A stretch of 64,000 nt of DNA from Streptomyces alfalfae (GCF_004127445.1 NZ_QEXM01000051.1:248001-312000); one strand, 5' to 3'. Counted from the stretch's first letter, positions 26,808-35,780 are shown. The notes: a model not told the origin generated them from the sequence alone. Program-made: numbers and translations.

Positions 26808-27875
26808 ATGGCGCGCAGGGGAGCCGTGGGGCTGGTGGCGGGGGCCGTGCTGGCATGGGGAGCGTGGAGCGGGGGCGTGGCTTCGGCCGCCGACGGCCCC
26901 GCACCGCGGGGGGAGGCCGCCCGTGCCGCCGCGGCCGCCTACTCCGCCACGACCGGCGTCGGCGTGCACAACGCGTACGAGAAGGCGAAGTACCCCTACT
27001 TCGCCGACGCCCTCGACTCCGGCGCCGCCATGCTGGAGCTGGACGTGTGGACCAACGCGTTCGGCAGCGGCTGGCGCGTCTCCCACAGCAATCCGCTGGG
27101 CAACGACAACAACTGCGAGAACGCGCGGAGCGCGGCCGAGCTGCGCACCAAGTCCCGCAACCAGAGCCTGGCCGGATGCCTGCGGGACATCCGCAGCTGG
27201 CACGACGCCCACCCGGGCCACCGGCCCGTCGTCCTCAAGGTGGAGCTGAAGGACGGGTTCCTCGGCACGCGCGGGCGCGGGCCCGCCGACCTCGACGCCC
27301 TGCTCACGAACGCGCTCGGTGACGCCGTCTACCGGCCGGGCCGGCTGGCCGCCGGACACGCCACCCTGGACGACGCCGTGCGCGCCGAGGGCTGGCCGGA
27401 CCGCGCCGACCTGGCGGGGAAGTTCATCGTCGAGCTGATACCCGGCACCGTCGAGCAGGGCAACCCCGTGGACACCCTGTGGACCGACCGCGAGTACGCC
27501 ACCCACCTGCGCGACCTCGCCGCGGCCGGCCGCCTCGGTGAGGCCGCCGCCTTCCCCGCCGTGCTCGGGGCCGAGGCGGGCGACCCGCGCGGACGGTACG
27601 CGGACGCGTCGATCCGGCCGTGGTTCGTGCTCTTCGACGGGGACGCGTCGACGTACGCGGGCGGCGCCATCGACACCCAGTGGTACGCCGACCGCCGCTA
27701 TCTGGTCGTCATGACCGACGCGCACAACGTCGCGCCCGCCATCGACGGCACCCGGCCGACCGAGGCCCAGGCCGCCGAACGGGTCGCGCTGCTCGCACGG
27801 CGGCACGCCAGTGTCGTGTCGGCCGACTGGTATCCGCTGCCGGGCGTTCTCTCGACCGTCCTCCCGCGCGGCTGA
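26808..27875 (+). CDS. Secreted PI-PLC-like phospholipase C (Ca2+-dependent type)
   Basis: The 355-aa protein starts with a signal segment (LVAGAVLAWGAWSGGVASAA). The mature part has the PI-PLC TIM-barrel features GVGVHNAYEKAKYPYF (first His), MLELDVWTNAFGSGWRVSHSNP (E-x-D and second His), RPVVLKVELKD, and LVVMTDAHNVAP. The pattern fits the bacterial Ca2+-dependent phosphoinositide phospholipase C group, cleaving phosphodiester lipids outside the cell. ATG 26808 is chosen; GTG 26799 is an alternative three codons upstream, closer to the AGAGGA ribosome site. Confidence 0.75.
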   Translation: MARRGAVGLVAGAVLAWGAWSGGVASAADGPAPRGEAARAAAAAYSATTGVGVHNAYEKAKYPYFADALDSGAAMLELDVWTNAFGSGWRVSHSNPLGNDNNCENARSAAELRTKSRNQSLAGCLRDIRSWHDAHPGHRPVVLKVELKDGFLGTRGRGPADLDALLTNALGDAVYRPGRLAAGHATLDDAVRAEGWPDRADLAGKFIVELIPGTVEQGNPVDTLWTDREYATHLRDLAAAGRLGEAAAFPAVLGAEAGDPRGRYADASIRPWFVLFDGDASTYAGGAIDTQWYADRRYLVVMTDAHNVAPAIDGTRPTEAQAAERVALLARRHASVVSADWYPLPGVLSTVLPRG

Positions 27876-27937
27876 GGACGACGGCGGCGGGGCCCGACCC
27901 CGCCGCCGTCGCCGGGCCCCGGATGCCCCGCTCGCAC

Positions 27938-27943
27938 TACCGT
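27938..27943 (+). promoter_or_regulatory. -10 hexamer for the amidohydrolase gene
   Basis: TACCGT ends 6 nt before ATG 27950, predicting a leaderless transcript, although GGAGAG immediately before the ATG is also purine-rich. Confidence 0.4.
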
Positions 27944-27949
27944 GGAGAG

Positions 27950-29350
27950 ATGACGCCGCCTCCCGCCGACCTCCTCATCACCGGTTGCACGGCCCTGACC
28001 CACGGCCCACGAGGGGAGATCGTCTTCGTCGACGACGCCGTCATCGCCGTACGCGACGGACGCATCGCCTCCCTCTCGTCGGAGGCAACAGGGAGCGAGA
28101 CCGGGGGCGAGACCGGGTCCGGGAGCGAGACCGCGGCCCGCCCCGTCGCCGTCGAACACATCGACGGGCGCGGCTGCGCCGCCCTCCCCGGGCTCATCAA
28201 CTGCCATACGCACACGCCGATGGTGGCCCTGCGCGGCCTCGCCGAGGACCTGCCGGCCCACGCCTGGTTCAACGACTGGATCTGGCCCGTCGAGAGCAAT
28301 CTGACCGCACGCGTGATCGAGCTGGGGGCCCGGCTCGCCTGCGCCGAGATGATCCGCGGCGGCGTCACCACCTTCGCCGACCACTACTTCGCCATGGACA
28401 CGGTGGCCGACGTCACGGCGGAGTGCGGCCTGCGCGCCCTCCTCGGCCAGGCCTACTTCACCTCGCAGGGGCCCGAGGGCAGGGCCGCCTCCCTCGACTT
28501 CGCGCTGCGGCGGCGCGGCACGGCCGGCGGACGCGTCACCACCTGCCTCGCCCCGCACGCCCCCTACACCGTCGACGACGCCGACCTCGCGGCCACCGCG
28601 GACCTCGCCCGGCAACACGGCCTGCCGGTCCACATCCACGCCGCCGAGAACCGCGAGCAGACCGACAACAGCCTGGCCCGGCACGGCCACACCCCGGTCG
28701 AGGTGCTGGCGCGGGCCGGGCTCCTCGACGAGGGCGTGGACCTCCTCATCGCGCACGCCACCGGCCTCGACACCGCCCGCGACCTGCCCGTGCTGCGCCG
28801 CGCCCGCGGACGCGTCGCCGTGGCGTCCGCGCCCCGCGGCTACCTGAAGTTCGGCTGGGACACGACCCCCGTACGGGCCCTGCGCGAGGCCGGGATCCCG
28901 GTCGGCCTGGCCACGGACGGCGCCGCGTCCAACAACACCCTCGACGTGTGGGAGTCCATGACGCTCACCGCCCTCACGCAGAAGCACACGGAGCGCGACC
29001 CCACCTGGCTCACCGCCCGCCAGGCCCTCGACCACGCCACACTGCAGAGCGCGTGCGCTGTCGGCCTCGGGCGGGAGGTGGGGAGCCTCGCCGAGGGGCT
29101 GCGGGCCGACATCATCCTCGTAGATCTGTCCGGTCCGCACACCCAGCCCGTCCACGATCTCGCCGCCACCCTCGTGCACAGCGCCCGCTCCTTCGACGTG
29201 CGCGACACGATCGTCGACGGCCGCGTGCTGATGCGCGACCGGGAACCGCTCACCGTCGATGTGCCGGGCGTCGTCCGCGAGTTGAACGCCCTGCTGCCCG
29301 CACTCGTCGACCGGAGCCATGGGAAGCGCATCCAGGAGTACGAGGGGTGA
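27950..29350 (+). CDS. Amidohydrolase, MtaD/SsnA-like deaminase
   Basis: The 466-aa metal-dependent hydrolase has GLINCHTHTPMVALRGLAED (HxH metal motif), an ACAEMIRGGVTTFADHYF segment, LAPHAPYTVDD, HIHAAENREQTD (metal His) and VGLATDGAASNNTLDVWE (metal Asp). This resembles 5'-methylthioadenosine/S-adenosylhomocysteine deaminases. Where that family has a NPxSNLKLxSG loop, this protein has SAPRGYLKFGWD, so the substrate may differ. A short Gly/Ser/Glu/Thr repeat sits at about 45-60. Purine or related amino-heterocycle deamination is inferred from the fold. Confidence 0.8.
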   Translation: MTPPPADLLITGCTALTHGPRGEIVFVDDAVIAVRDGRIASLSSEATGSETGGETGSGSETAARPVAVEHIDGRGCAALPGLINCHTHTPMVALRGLAEDLPAHAWFNDWIWPVESNLTARVIELGARLACAEMIRGGVTTFADHYFAMDTVADVTAECGLRALLGQAYFTSQGPEGRAASLDFALRRRGTAGGRVTTCLAPHAPYTVDDADLAATADLARQHGLPVHIHAAENREQTDNSLARHGHTPVEVLARAGLLDEGVDLLIAHATGLDTARDLPVLRRARGRVAVASAPRGYLKFGWDTTPVRALREAGIPVGLATDGAASNNTLDVWESMTLTALTQKHTERDPTWLTARQALDHATLQSACAVGLGREVGSLAEGLRADIILVDLSGPHTQPVHDLAATLVHSARSFDVRDTIVDGRVLMRDREPLTVDVPGVVRELNALLPALVDRSHGKRIQEYEG

Positions 29351-29372
29351 GGGGTCGGGTCGGGGCTCTGCC

Positions 29373-29378
29373 TAGGGT
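29373..29378 (+). promoter_or_regulatory. -10 hexamer for the P450 gene
   Basis: TAGGGT ends 6 nt before ATG 29385, predicting a leaderless transcript. Confidence 0.45.
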
Positions 29379-29384
29379 GGGACC

Positions 29385-30590
29385 ATGGCGATCACCACGC
29401 GGCACGAGCCCGACCACCAGGACCCCGCCGACGGCCTCCTCGACGACCCGTACGGGGTGTACGCCCGGTTGCGGGAGACCGCGCCCGTGCACCGGATCGC
29501 GGGAACCGACGGGAACCCCGCCTGGCTGGTCACCCGTTATGACGACGTGCGCGAGGCCCTCGCGGACCCACTGCTCTCGCTCGACAAGAGCCATGCCACG
29601 CCCGGGAGTTACCGCGGCTTCGCGCTGCCGCCCGCGCTGGAGGCCAACCTCCTCAACATGGACCCGCCGGACCACACCCGCATCCGCGGCCTGGTCGGCA
29701 AGGCGTTCACCCGGCGCCGCGTCGAGCGGCTCCGCGCCCCCGTCCGGCGCACCGCCGACGCCCTGCTCGACGCCGTCGAACCGCTCGGCCGCGCCGACCT
29801 GATCACCGCGTACGCCGCCCCGCTGCCGATCACCGTCATCTGCGACCTCCTCGGGATCCCGGACGACGGCCGCCGCGACTTCCGGGAGTGGACCGACACA
29901 CTGATCACACCCGACCCCGCGCACCCGGAGAAGACCGAACGGGCCGTCGGCTCGCTGCTCGGCTTCTTCACCGGCCTCCTCGCGGACAAACGGCGCGAGC
30001 CCGCCGACGACATCCTGTCCGACCTGATCGCGGTGCGCGACGCGGGCGACCGGCTCAGCGAGGACGAACTGATGTCCCTCGCCTTCCTGATCCTCTTCGC
30101 CGGGTACGAGAACACCGTCCAGCTCATCGGCAACGCCGTGCTCGCCCTCCTCGACCATCCCGAACACCTCGCCGCGCTGCGGGCCGACCCCGCGCGGCTG
30201 CCGGCCGCCGTGGAGGAGTTCCACCGCTACGACGGGCCCGCGCCGCTCGCCATCCGCCGCTTCCCGCTCCAGGACGTCACGATCGCCGGCGTCACCGTGC
30301 CCGCGGGCGAGACCGTGCTGCTCTGCCTCGCCGCCGCCAACCGCGACCCCGCGCGCTTCCCCGATCCCGACCGCTTCGACCCCGCCCGCGACGCCACCGG
30401 CCACGTCGCGCTCGGCCACGGCATCCACTACTGCCTCGGCGCGCCCCTGGCCCGCCTGGAGACCGAGACCGCGCTCGCCGCCCTCCTCGAACGCTTCCCG
30501 CGCCTCGCGCTCGGCGTGCCACGCGGCGAACTCCGCTGGCGTCCGTCCATGCGGACCAGGGGGCTCAGGGAACTCCCGGTCACTTTCTGA
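29385..30590 (+). CDS. Cytochrome P450 (CYP107-like)
   Basis: This 401-aa soluble P450 has the I-helix LAFLILFAGYENTVQLIGN, where the usual AGxxTT oxygen-activation pair is AGYENT. It also has the K-helix ExxR (EEFHRYDGP), NRDPARFPDPDRFDP and the heme loop LGHGIHYCLGAPLARLE with the Cys ligand. It would catalyse monooxygenation with ferredoxin partners, none of which is encoded nearby. No biosynthetic cluster is apparent, so the substrate is open. Confidence 0.88.
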   Translation: MAITTRHEPDHQDPADGLLDDPYGVYARLRETAPVHRIAGTDGNPAWLVTRYDDVREALADPLLSLDKSHATPGSYRGFALPPALEANLLNMDPPDHTRIRGLVGKAFTRRRVERLRAPVRRTADALLDAVEPLGRADLITAYAAPLPITVICDLLGIPDDGRRDFREWTDTLITPDPAHPEKTERAVGSLLGFFTGLLADKRREPADDILSDLIAVRDAGDRLSEDELMSLAFLILFAGYENTVQLIGNAVLALLDHPEHLAALRADPARLPAAVEEFHRYDGPAPLAIRRFPLQDVTIAGVTVPAGETVLLCLAAANRDPARFPDPDRFDPARDATGHVALGHGIHYCLGAPLARLETETALAALLERFPRLALGVPRGELRWRPSMRTRGLRELPVTF

Positions 30591-30724
30591 GGCTTCCCGG
30601 AACTCCTCCGGGACCTCTTCCCGAACTCTTCCGGAACTTCTTCGGGCGTGAGCGATGAGTTCCGCCGGCGCGGCCGGTCCACCCTTCGCTGAGGTACGCG
30701 CCCGAAGGGTGGAGGAGACGCATC

Positions 30725-31408
30725 ATGGGACTTCCGGACATCGTCACGCGTGAGGAGTGGCTCGTCGCGCGTGAGGAGTTACTGGCCAAGGAGAAGGCGG
30801 CCACCCGCGCGCGAGACGCGCTCAACGCCGAGCGGCGCGGGCTGCCGATGGTGGAGGTCGACAAGGAGTACTACTTCGACGGCTCCGACGGAAAGGCCAC
30901 GCTGCTCGACCTGTTCGACGGCCGTGACCAGCTCATCGTCTACCACTTCATGTTCGCGCCCGAGTGGGAGGCGGGCTGCCGGAGCTGCTCGGCCTTCCTC
31001 GACCAGATCGGGAACCTCTCGCATCTGCGGGCCCGCTCCACCAACTTCGTCGCCGTCTCCCGCGCGCCGTTCACCAGACTGCTCGCCTTCAAGGCCCGCA
31101 TGGGCTGGACGGTGCCGTGGTTCTCGACCGACGGGGGCGACTTCAACCACGACTTCAAGGCCTCCTCCGACGAGGAGCCCCACGACGTGCCCGCGATCAA
31201 CTGCTTCCTGCGGGACGGTGAGCGCGTCTTCCACACGTACGCCACGTTCGCCCGCGGGCTCGACGGCATCGCCTCCACCAGCAGCCTCCTCGACCTCACG
31301 GCGCTCGGCCGGCAGGAGGAGTGGGAGCGGCCACGCGGCCGGGCATCGGTGTTCGGTGCGCCGGCGGGCAGCGCGCGGGTGCGGTACCACGACGAGTACG
31401 AGGACTGA
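30725..31408 (+). CDS. DUF899 thioredoxin-like family protein
   Basis: The 227-aa protein shows the DUF899 pattern: VTREEWLVAREELLAKEK, ALNAERRGLPMVEVDKEYYF, a thioredoxin-like core with LIVYHFMFAPEWEAGCRSCSAFLDQ (CxxC), NFVAVSRAPFTRLLAFKARMGW, and RVFHTYATFARGLD. The CxxC in a thioredoxin fold suggests a redox role, not established for the family. GGTGGAGGAGACGC upstream of the ATG is a strong ribosome site. Confidence 0.82.
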   Translation: MGLPDIVTREEWLVAREELLAKEKAATRARDALNAERRGLPMVEVDKEYYFDGSDGKATLLDLFDGRDQLIVYHFMFAPEWEAGCRSCSAFLDQIGNLSHLRARSTNFVAVSRAPFTRLLAFKARMGWTVPWFSTDGGDFNHDFKASSDEEPHDVPAINCFLRDGERVFHTYATFARGLDGIASTSSLLDLTALGRQEEWERPRGRASVFGAPAGSARVRYHDEYED

Positions 31409-31585
31409 TCCCACGGAGCCCCGGGGCTTCCGCCGGCCTCGGGAGAACCCTGGAACATGGCCCGACTCCGTTGCGGTTCGGTCACATCGCGAGCCCTACG
31501 GGGTGTCCCGCGCGTTCTACCCGGTACGAGAAGCGGCACCGAGACCTTCGGTCCGCACGACGGAACGGCACGGGGGACAGGAACC

Positions 31586-31768
31586 ATGGTGAACGGACGT
31601 ACGGTGTTGGAGCGGTTCCCGGCAGGCGGACCGCGCGGGTCGTGGCCCGCGGAGGAGTTCGCGCGGGCCCGCCGGGAGGAAGGGCAGCGCGCGGAGGTCG
31701 TGATGGACCTGGCGTCGGACGCCTTCCTGGTGGTCGTCAGCGAGCCGGAGGCCGCCGTGGCGGCATGA
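31586..31768 (+). CDS. Small conserved-looking protein, function unknown
   Basis: The 60-aa frame begins MVNGRTVLERFPAGGPRGSW and contains AEEFARARREEG and AEVVMDLASDAFLVVV. GGGGGACAGGA lies 5 nt before the ATG. I have seen similar small Streptomyces proteins but cannot name a family. No membrane segment or cysteines are present. Confidence 0.6.
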   Translation: MVNGRTVLERFPAGGPRGSWPAEEFARARREEGQRAEVVMDLASDAFLVVVSEPEAAVAA

Positions 31769-31812
31769 CGCCGACCACGGACGGGCCTGTCCTCGCGCCG
31801 GGTGCGGCGTCC

Positions 31813-32256
31813 CTACAGGCAGGCCCGTGACCACCCGGGGGTCGTGCCCGTCTCGCCGCACAGCGCCAGATACAGAGGGATCGGCGGGGTGTAGGGGACG
31901 TCGCCCTCCGGGCGGTTGATCAGCACGGGACGGCGGCATCCCGCGTCCCTGACCACCGCACCCGCCGAGTAGGCGACCGGCGCGGGCCACTCCATGGCGA
32001 CGTCGGAGTCCGCCGGCACGATCCACCACCAGCGCGGCCCGTCCTCGTACACGCATCCCACGCGTGGCAGACGGTCCATCAGCCGGGGGCCGAACCGTGC
32101 GGGCACCGCCACGGCGTCGCAGCCGAGCGGCTGGGTCATGCCCTCCGGCAGGTCAAGCCGGAGGTGCGCCGGCATCAGGGCTCCGGCGCGCTGTCTCTGC
32201 CGGGTAAGCCCGACCAGCGTGCCCAGGTTCAACGGTCGCACCGTACCCGCGCTCAC
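31813..32256 (-). CDS. Hypothetical protein next to the WhiJ/Scr-type cluster
   Basis: The 147-aa protein is Leu/Pro-rich with a central VGCVYEDGPRWWWIVPADSD segment and AYSAGAVVRDAGCRRPVLINRPEG. I do not recognise a named family. It has no signal peptide or helix long enough for a membrane. It starts with GTG and lies 90 bp downstream of the HATPase gene on the same strand, suggesting co-expression with it. Confidence 0.6.
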   Translation of the reverse strand: MSAGTVRPLNLGTLVGLTRQRQRAGALMPAHLRLDLPEGMTQPLGCDAVAVPARFGPRLMDRLPRVGCVYEDGPRWWWIVPADSDVAMEWPAPVAYSAGAVVRDAGCRRPVLINRPEGDVPYTPPIPLYLALCGETGTTPGWSRACL

Positions 32257-32346
32257 ACGCCTCCCGCCCGCGTCACTGCCACGCTCGACTCACCCGTTCT
32301 CGTGCTCACCGCCGACGTCGGTCTTCGTCGGCGCCTCGCGACCGGC

Positions 32347-32844
32347 CTACGTCCGCGCCGTCGCTTCCGCCACTCGTCGCAACTCCGCCCACACCGTCCG
32401 CCCGCTTCCGGGCCCCGCGTCGTGGACGCCCCACGCACTGCTCACCGCATCGACGAGAAGCAATCCCCTCCCGTGCTCCTCGTCCATCCCCCGATGCGCC
32501 GGGCGCGGGATGCCTGAACCGCACCCTTCGTCACGCACGGTTATTCGCAGTTTCTCCGACTCCGCGCACAGCTCGCAGATGATCCGCCGGCTCGCGGTGT
32601 GCACCACGGCATTGGTGACCAGTTCGGAGAGGATGAGAGCCGCCGCGTCGCAGGCGTCCTCGTCCCGTACGGCCCAGACGCCGAACTGCGCGCGCATCAG
32701 CCGTCTGGCCTGCGCGACGGAGCCCGGATGCGGGGCGAGCACGAAACTGACGCAGACCTCGGCGGCGCCCTCGGGCCGGGCCTCGGCGAGAACGCCAAGA
32801 CGGCCTTGGGCGGCTTCGGTCACTAACGGCGCGGGCGGAGTCAC
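32347..32844 (-). CDS. HATPase anti-sigma-type regulatory kinase domain protein
   Basis: The about 165-aa protein is a GHKL/HATPase_c domain of the SpoIIAB/RsbW type: LILSELVTNAVVHTA is the N-box, VRDEGCGSG the G1-like box and EHGRGLLLVDAVSSAWGV the G2 box. No kinase dimerisation domain is present. Such stand-alone domains commonly bind sigma or anti-anti-sigma factors, and they accompany HTH-DUF5753/DUF397 pairs in Streptomyces, as here in divergent orientation. The start is uncertain: GTG at 32844 or 32853. Confidence 0.78.
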   Translation of the reverse strand: MTPPAPLVTEAAQGRLGVLAEARPEGAAEVCVSFVLAPHPGSVAQARRLMRAQFGVWAVRDEDACDAAALILSELVTNAVVHTASRRIICELCAESEKLRITVRDEGCGSGIPRPAHRGMDEEHGRGLLLVDAVSSAWGVHDAGPGSGRTVWAELRRVAEATART

Positions 32845-33002
32845 GCCATCCACTATCGCCCCGTCCAGAACACCTTGGCAAGACCCACTCTGAAAAGTGC
32901 ACAGTGGCGTGTTCCCCCGAGAGCGCGCATGGCACACTGCTCCCAACAGCTCGCGGTGCGGTGTGCGTCGGCACAGCGCGGAGTCAGGTGGAGGTAGAAG
33001 AC

Positions 33003-33863
33003 GTGAGCGAACCGCGGTCCGCGCCGACCGTCGGACAGGTCGTTCTCGGTCGTCGCCTGCAAGACCTGCGCGAGGGCGCGGGGCTGAAGCGCGAGGAGGC
33101 CGCGAAGATCCTGCGCGTCGCCCCCGCCACCGTCCGCCGCATGGAGACGGCCGAGGTCGCGCTGAAGATCCCCTACCTCCAGCTGCTCCTCAAGGCCTAC
33201 GGCGTCCCCGACGAAGAGGCCGAGGCCTTCGTGACGCTCGCCGAGGAGGCCAACAAGCCCGGCTGGTGGCAGCGGTTCCACGACATCCTGCCGGGCTGGT
33301 TCAGCATGTACGTCAGCCTGGAGGGCGCGGCCAGTCTCATCAGGTCCTACGAGCCGCACTTCGTGCCCGGCCTGCTCCAGACCGAGGAGTACGCCCGCGG
33401 CGTGATGCGGTCCGGGGCCATAGGGCAGACCCGGCCCGCCGACATCGAGCGGTACGTGGCGCTGCGCATGGAGCGCCAGTCGCTGCTGACCCGCGAGGAC
33501 GCGCCCCGGCTCTGGGTGGTCATGGACGAGACCGCGCTGCGCAGGCCTGTGGGCGAGCCCGAGGTGATGCGCCGCCAGCTCGACCGGCTGCTCGAAGCCA
33601 CCGACATGCCCCATGTCACGCTGCAGGTCGCGCCGTTCTCGGCGGGCCCGCACCCCGGAACGTACGGCCCGTTCGTGCTCTTCCGCTTCGCCATGGCGGA
33701 GCTGCCGGACATGGTCTACAGCGAGTACCTGACCGGCGCCGTCTACCTGGACGCGCGCACCGAGGTGGCCACTCACCTGGAGGTCATGGACCGCATGGCG
33801 GCGCAGGCCGCCACTGCACAACGCACGAAGGACTTCCTGCGGGACGTCCGCAAGGAGCTGTGA
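33003..33863 (+). CDS. HTH-XRE regulator with DUF5753 domain (WhiJ/Scr1-like)
   Basis: The 286-aa protein has an N-terminal helix-turn-helix (LREGAGLKREEAAKILRVA, TVRRMETAE; about 18-60) and a C-terminal DUF5753 ligand-like domain with VPGLLQTEEYARGVM, ERYVALRMERQSLL and LPDMVYSEYLTGAVYLD. It belongs to the large Streptomyces WhiJ-like family, also annotated as Scr1-type antitoxin-like regulators. GGTGGAGG precedes GTG 33003. The next gene (DUF397) begins 3 bp after its stop and its ribosome site lies inside this gene, so they form an operon. Confidence 0.88.
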   Translation: MSEPRSAPTVGQVVLGRRLQDLREGAGLKREEAAKILRVAPATVRRMETAEVALKIPYLQLLLKAYGVPDEEAEAFVTLAEEANKPGWWQRFHDILPGWFSMYVSLEGAASLIRSYEPHFVPGLLQTEEYARGVMRSGAIGQTRPADIERYVALRMERQSLLTREDAPRLWVVMDETALRRPVGEPEVMRRQLDRLLEATDMPHVTLQVAPFSAGPHPGTYGPFVLFRFAMAELPDMVYSEYLTGAVYLDARTEVATHLEVMDRMAAQAATAQRTKDFLRDVRKEL

Positions 33864-33866
33864 CAC

Positions 33867-34187
33867 ATGGACCGACATCGAGCCGGAACGCGTCCCGCCG
33901 GTCCGCGTTCACCCGGAGCCCGCGACGACTCGCGCACCGAGAACCGCGGCGAGTCCCGCATCTACAACGGCATGCCCGCACGCGACCTCGGCAGCGACGG
34001 CTGGCACAAGCCGTGGAGCGGCGGCAACGGCGGCAACTGCCTCGAAGCCATGAAACTGGACGACGGCAGGGTCGCGGTGCGCCAGTCCGCCGACCCGGAC
34101 GGTCCCGCGCTCATCTACACGCACGGTGAGATCAACGCGTTCATCCAGGGCGCCAAGGCGGGCGATGCCGACTTTCTGCTCTCCTGA
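33867..34187 (+). CDS. DUF397 protein (WhiJ/Scr-pair partner)
   Basis: The 106-aa product ends in a DUF397 domain: GWHKPWSGGNGGNCLEAMKL, GRVAVRQSADPDGPALIYTHGE, INAFIQGAKAGDADFLL. About 35 extra polar, Arg-rich residues precede the domain, making it longer than most DUF397 proteins (about 65 aa). ATG 33867 has the AAGGAG of the upstream gene's end as ribosome site; an internal ATG at 33972 would give the short form but has none. DUF397 proteins work with the adjacent HTH-DUF5753 regulator. Confidence 0.82.
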   Translation: MDRHRAGTRPAGPRSPGARDDSRTENRGESRIYNGMPARDLGSDGWHKPWSGGNGGNCLEAMKLDDGRVAVRQSADPDGPALIYTHGEINAFIQGAKAGDADFLLS

Positions 34188-34304
34188 CCCCGCACTTTCT
34201 GCTTTTCTGATCCCGTCCCGCCGACCGCGTCACCTGTCGCGTCGCCGCGGCCGGGCGACCCCGCATCCTCTGTCCCCGCCCCCCTTTCGCCCCGTGGAGC
34301 TGCC

Positions 34305-35102
34305 GTGACCGACGCGTCGTACATCGACACCAGCAAGCCGCACCCCGCGCGGATGTACGACTGGTTCCTCGGCGGCAAGGACAACTACCCGGTGGACGAG
34401 GAGATGGGCCGCCAGCTCGTCGCCATGGACGGGCGCGTGCTGACCATGGCGCGCAACAACCGCGCGTTCATGCAGCGCGCCACGCGCTGGCTCGCGGGCG
34501 AAGGGGTGCGGCAGTTCCTCGACATCGGCACCGGCATACCGACCGAACCGAACCTCCACCAGATCGCCCAGGGGATCGCCCCCGAGGCGCGCGTCGTCTA
34601 CTGCGACAACGACCCGATCGTCCTCGCCCACGCCGAGGCCCTGCTGCGCTCGACGCCCCAGGGCGTCACCGAGTACCTCCAGGCGGACTTCCGCGAGCCG
34701 GAGAGGATCCTCGAGGAGGCCTCCCGCATCCTGGACTTCGACAAGCCCGTCGCCCTGTCGCTCGTCGCGCTGCTGCACTTCATCTCGGACGAGGACGGCG
34801 CGTACGAACTCGTGGACCGCATGATGGGCGTCCTGCCCTCGGGCAGCCACCTCATGCTGTCGCACGGCACGGGCGACTTCACCCCGAAGACCGCCGAACA
34901 GGCCGGTGACCTGTACAAGTCGCGCGGCATGACGCTCGCCCTGCGCTCACGCGCGGAAGTGGCGCGCTTCTTCGAGGGGTACGAGCTGGTGGACCCCGGC
35001 GTCGCGATCATCGACCAGTGGAAGCCGGAGCTCGGCGAGCGGGTGACGGACCCGGCGGACGGGCCGGTCCCGGGTTACGGGGCGGTGGCCCGCAAGCCGT
35101 GA
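34305..35102 (+). CDS. SAM-dependent methyltransferase, DUF574/Methyltransf_19
   Basis: The 265-aa protein matches the actinobacterial family with IDTSKPHPARMYDWFLGGKD, NYPVDEEMGRQLVA, RNNRAFMQRATRWLAGEG, FLDIGTGIPTEPNLHQIAQ (motif I), VVYCDNDPIVLAHAEALL and FISDEDGAYELVDRM. Methyl acceptor is unknown. Streptomyces carry many paralogues, often beside WhiJ-type regulators as here. GTG 34305 follows CCCGTGGAGCTGCC, a GGAG ribosome site. Confidence 0.85.
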   Translation: MTDASYIDTSKPHPARMYDWFLGGKDNYPVDEEMGRQLVAMDGRVLTMARNNRAFMQRATRWLAGEGVRQFLDIGTGIPTEPNLHQIAQGIAPEARVVYCDNDPIVLAHAEALLRSTPQGVTEYLQADFREPERILEEASRILDFDKPVALSLVALLHFISDEDGAYELVDRMMGVLPSGSHLMLSHGTGDFTPKTAEQAGDLYKSRGMTLALRSRAEVARFFEGYELVDPGVAIIDQWKPELGERVTDPADGPVPGYGAVARKP

Positions 35103-35140
35103 GCCGTGCGCCCTCGCCCCCGGTACGGGCGGGGCGGGGC

Positions 35141-35620
35141 TCAGGTCAGGGCCAGGATGATGGACGCCGTCGCGGCCAGTGAGGCCACGGTGCGGACGTG
35201 GTTCCACAGGGTCCACTCACGGACGTACGTACGCCAGTACGCGGCGCCCTCCTCGCTCTGCGGGTCGACCTTGGCCAGGGCGTCGTTGCGCGGGACGTTC
35301 GCCGCGACGGTCACCCCGAAACAGCCGACGAGATACAGCGCGCAGCCTATGAGCAGCCCGGCGGTGCCCTCGTCGGGCCAGAGCACGAACGTCACCACGG
35401 CGAGCACCAGGCACAGGCCCGCGGCCCCGAGGAACACGGCCATGAACCACGGGCCGACGGCGGTGACGTTGATCGCGTTCATCGCGGCGATGCCCTGGGC
35501 CGGGGGCAGCGCCGCCAGGCCCCTCATCACGAAGGTCGAGAACGCGGCGAAGGCTCCGGAGGCGAGACCGCAGGCCAGCGCCCCGAGCACGGCGAGGACG
35601 AAGTACGGTCCGTCGATCAT
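35141..35620 (-). CDS. DUF1772 (anthrone-oxygenase-like) membrane protein
   Basis: The 159-aa protein has four predicted membrane helices (about 4-26, 50-75, 78-100 and 135-155). It shows the DUF1772 features AFSTFVMRGLAALPPAQGIAAM, GCFGVTVAANVPRNDALA and WNHVRTVASL. Some relatives are anthrone oxygenases of polyketide pathways, but most are unassigned. ATG 35620 has GGGAG 6 nt upstream; ATG 35638 is an alternative. Confidence 0.78.
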   Translation of the reverse strand: MIDGPYFVLAVLGALACGLASGAFAAFSTFVMRGLAALPPAQGIAAMNAINVTAVGPWFMAVFLGAAGLCLVLAVVTFVLWPDEGTAGLLIGCALYLVGCFGVTVAANVPRNDALAKVDPQSEEGAAYWRTYVREWTLWNHVRTVASLAATASIILALT

Positions 35621-35780
35621 GGCAACTCCCAAAGTCATGAGGGCCGTTACGAAAGAAGGGGCGGGCCGAGTGATCCTCCACGGCGGCCCGCGTCACGACA
35701 AGTCAATTGCGCGACGCCCGCTTCAGCCATACGTGACCCTCGCGGGGGCATACGCGTCCGTCTTCTGGCCGGGGCGCCAT

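Noticed and set aside
30592..30650. CCGGAACTCCTC-like microrepeats after the P450 gene
   Set aside because: Copies are short and irregular and give no convincing stem or clear period, so I do not call a terminator or repeat.
32853..33003. Short inverted elements (CACTCTGAAAAGTG, CACAGTG/CACACTG) between the HATPase and HTH genes
   Set aside because: They might be operator sites for the HTH protein, but no consensus is known to me and the pairs are short and imperfect.
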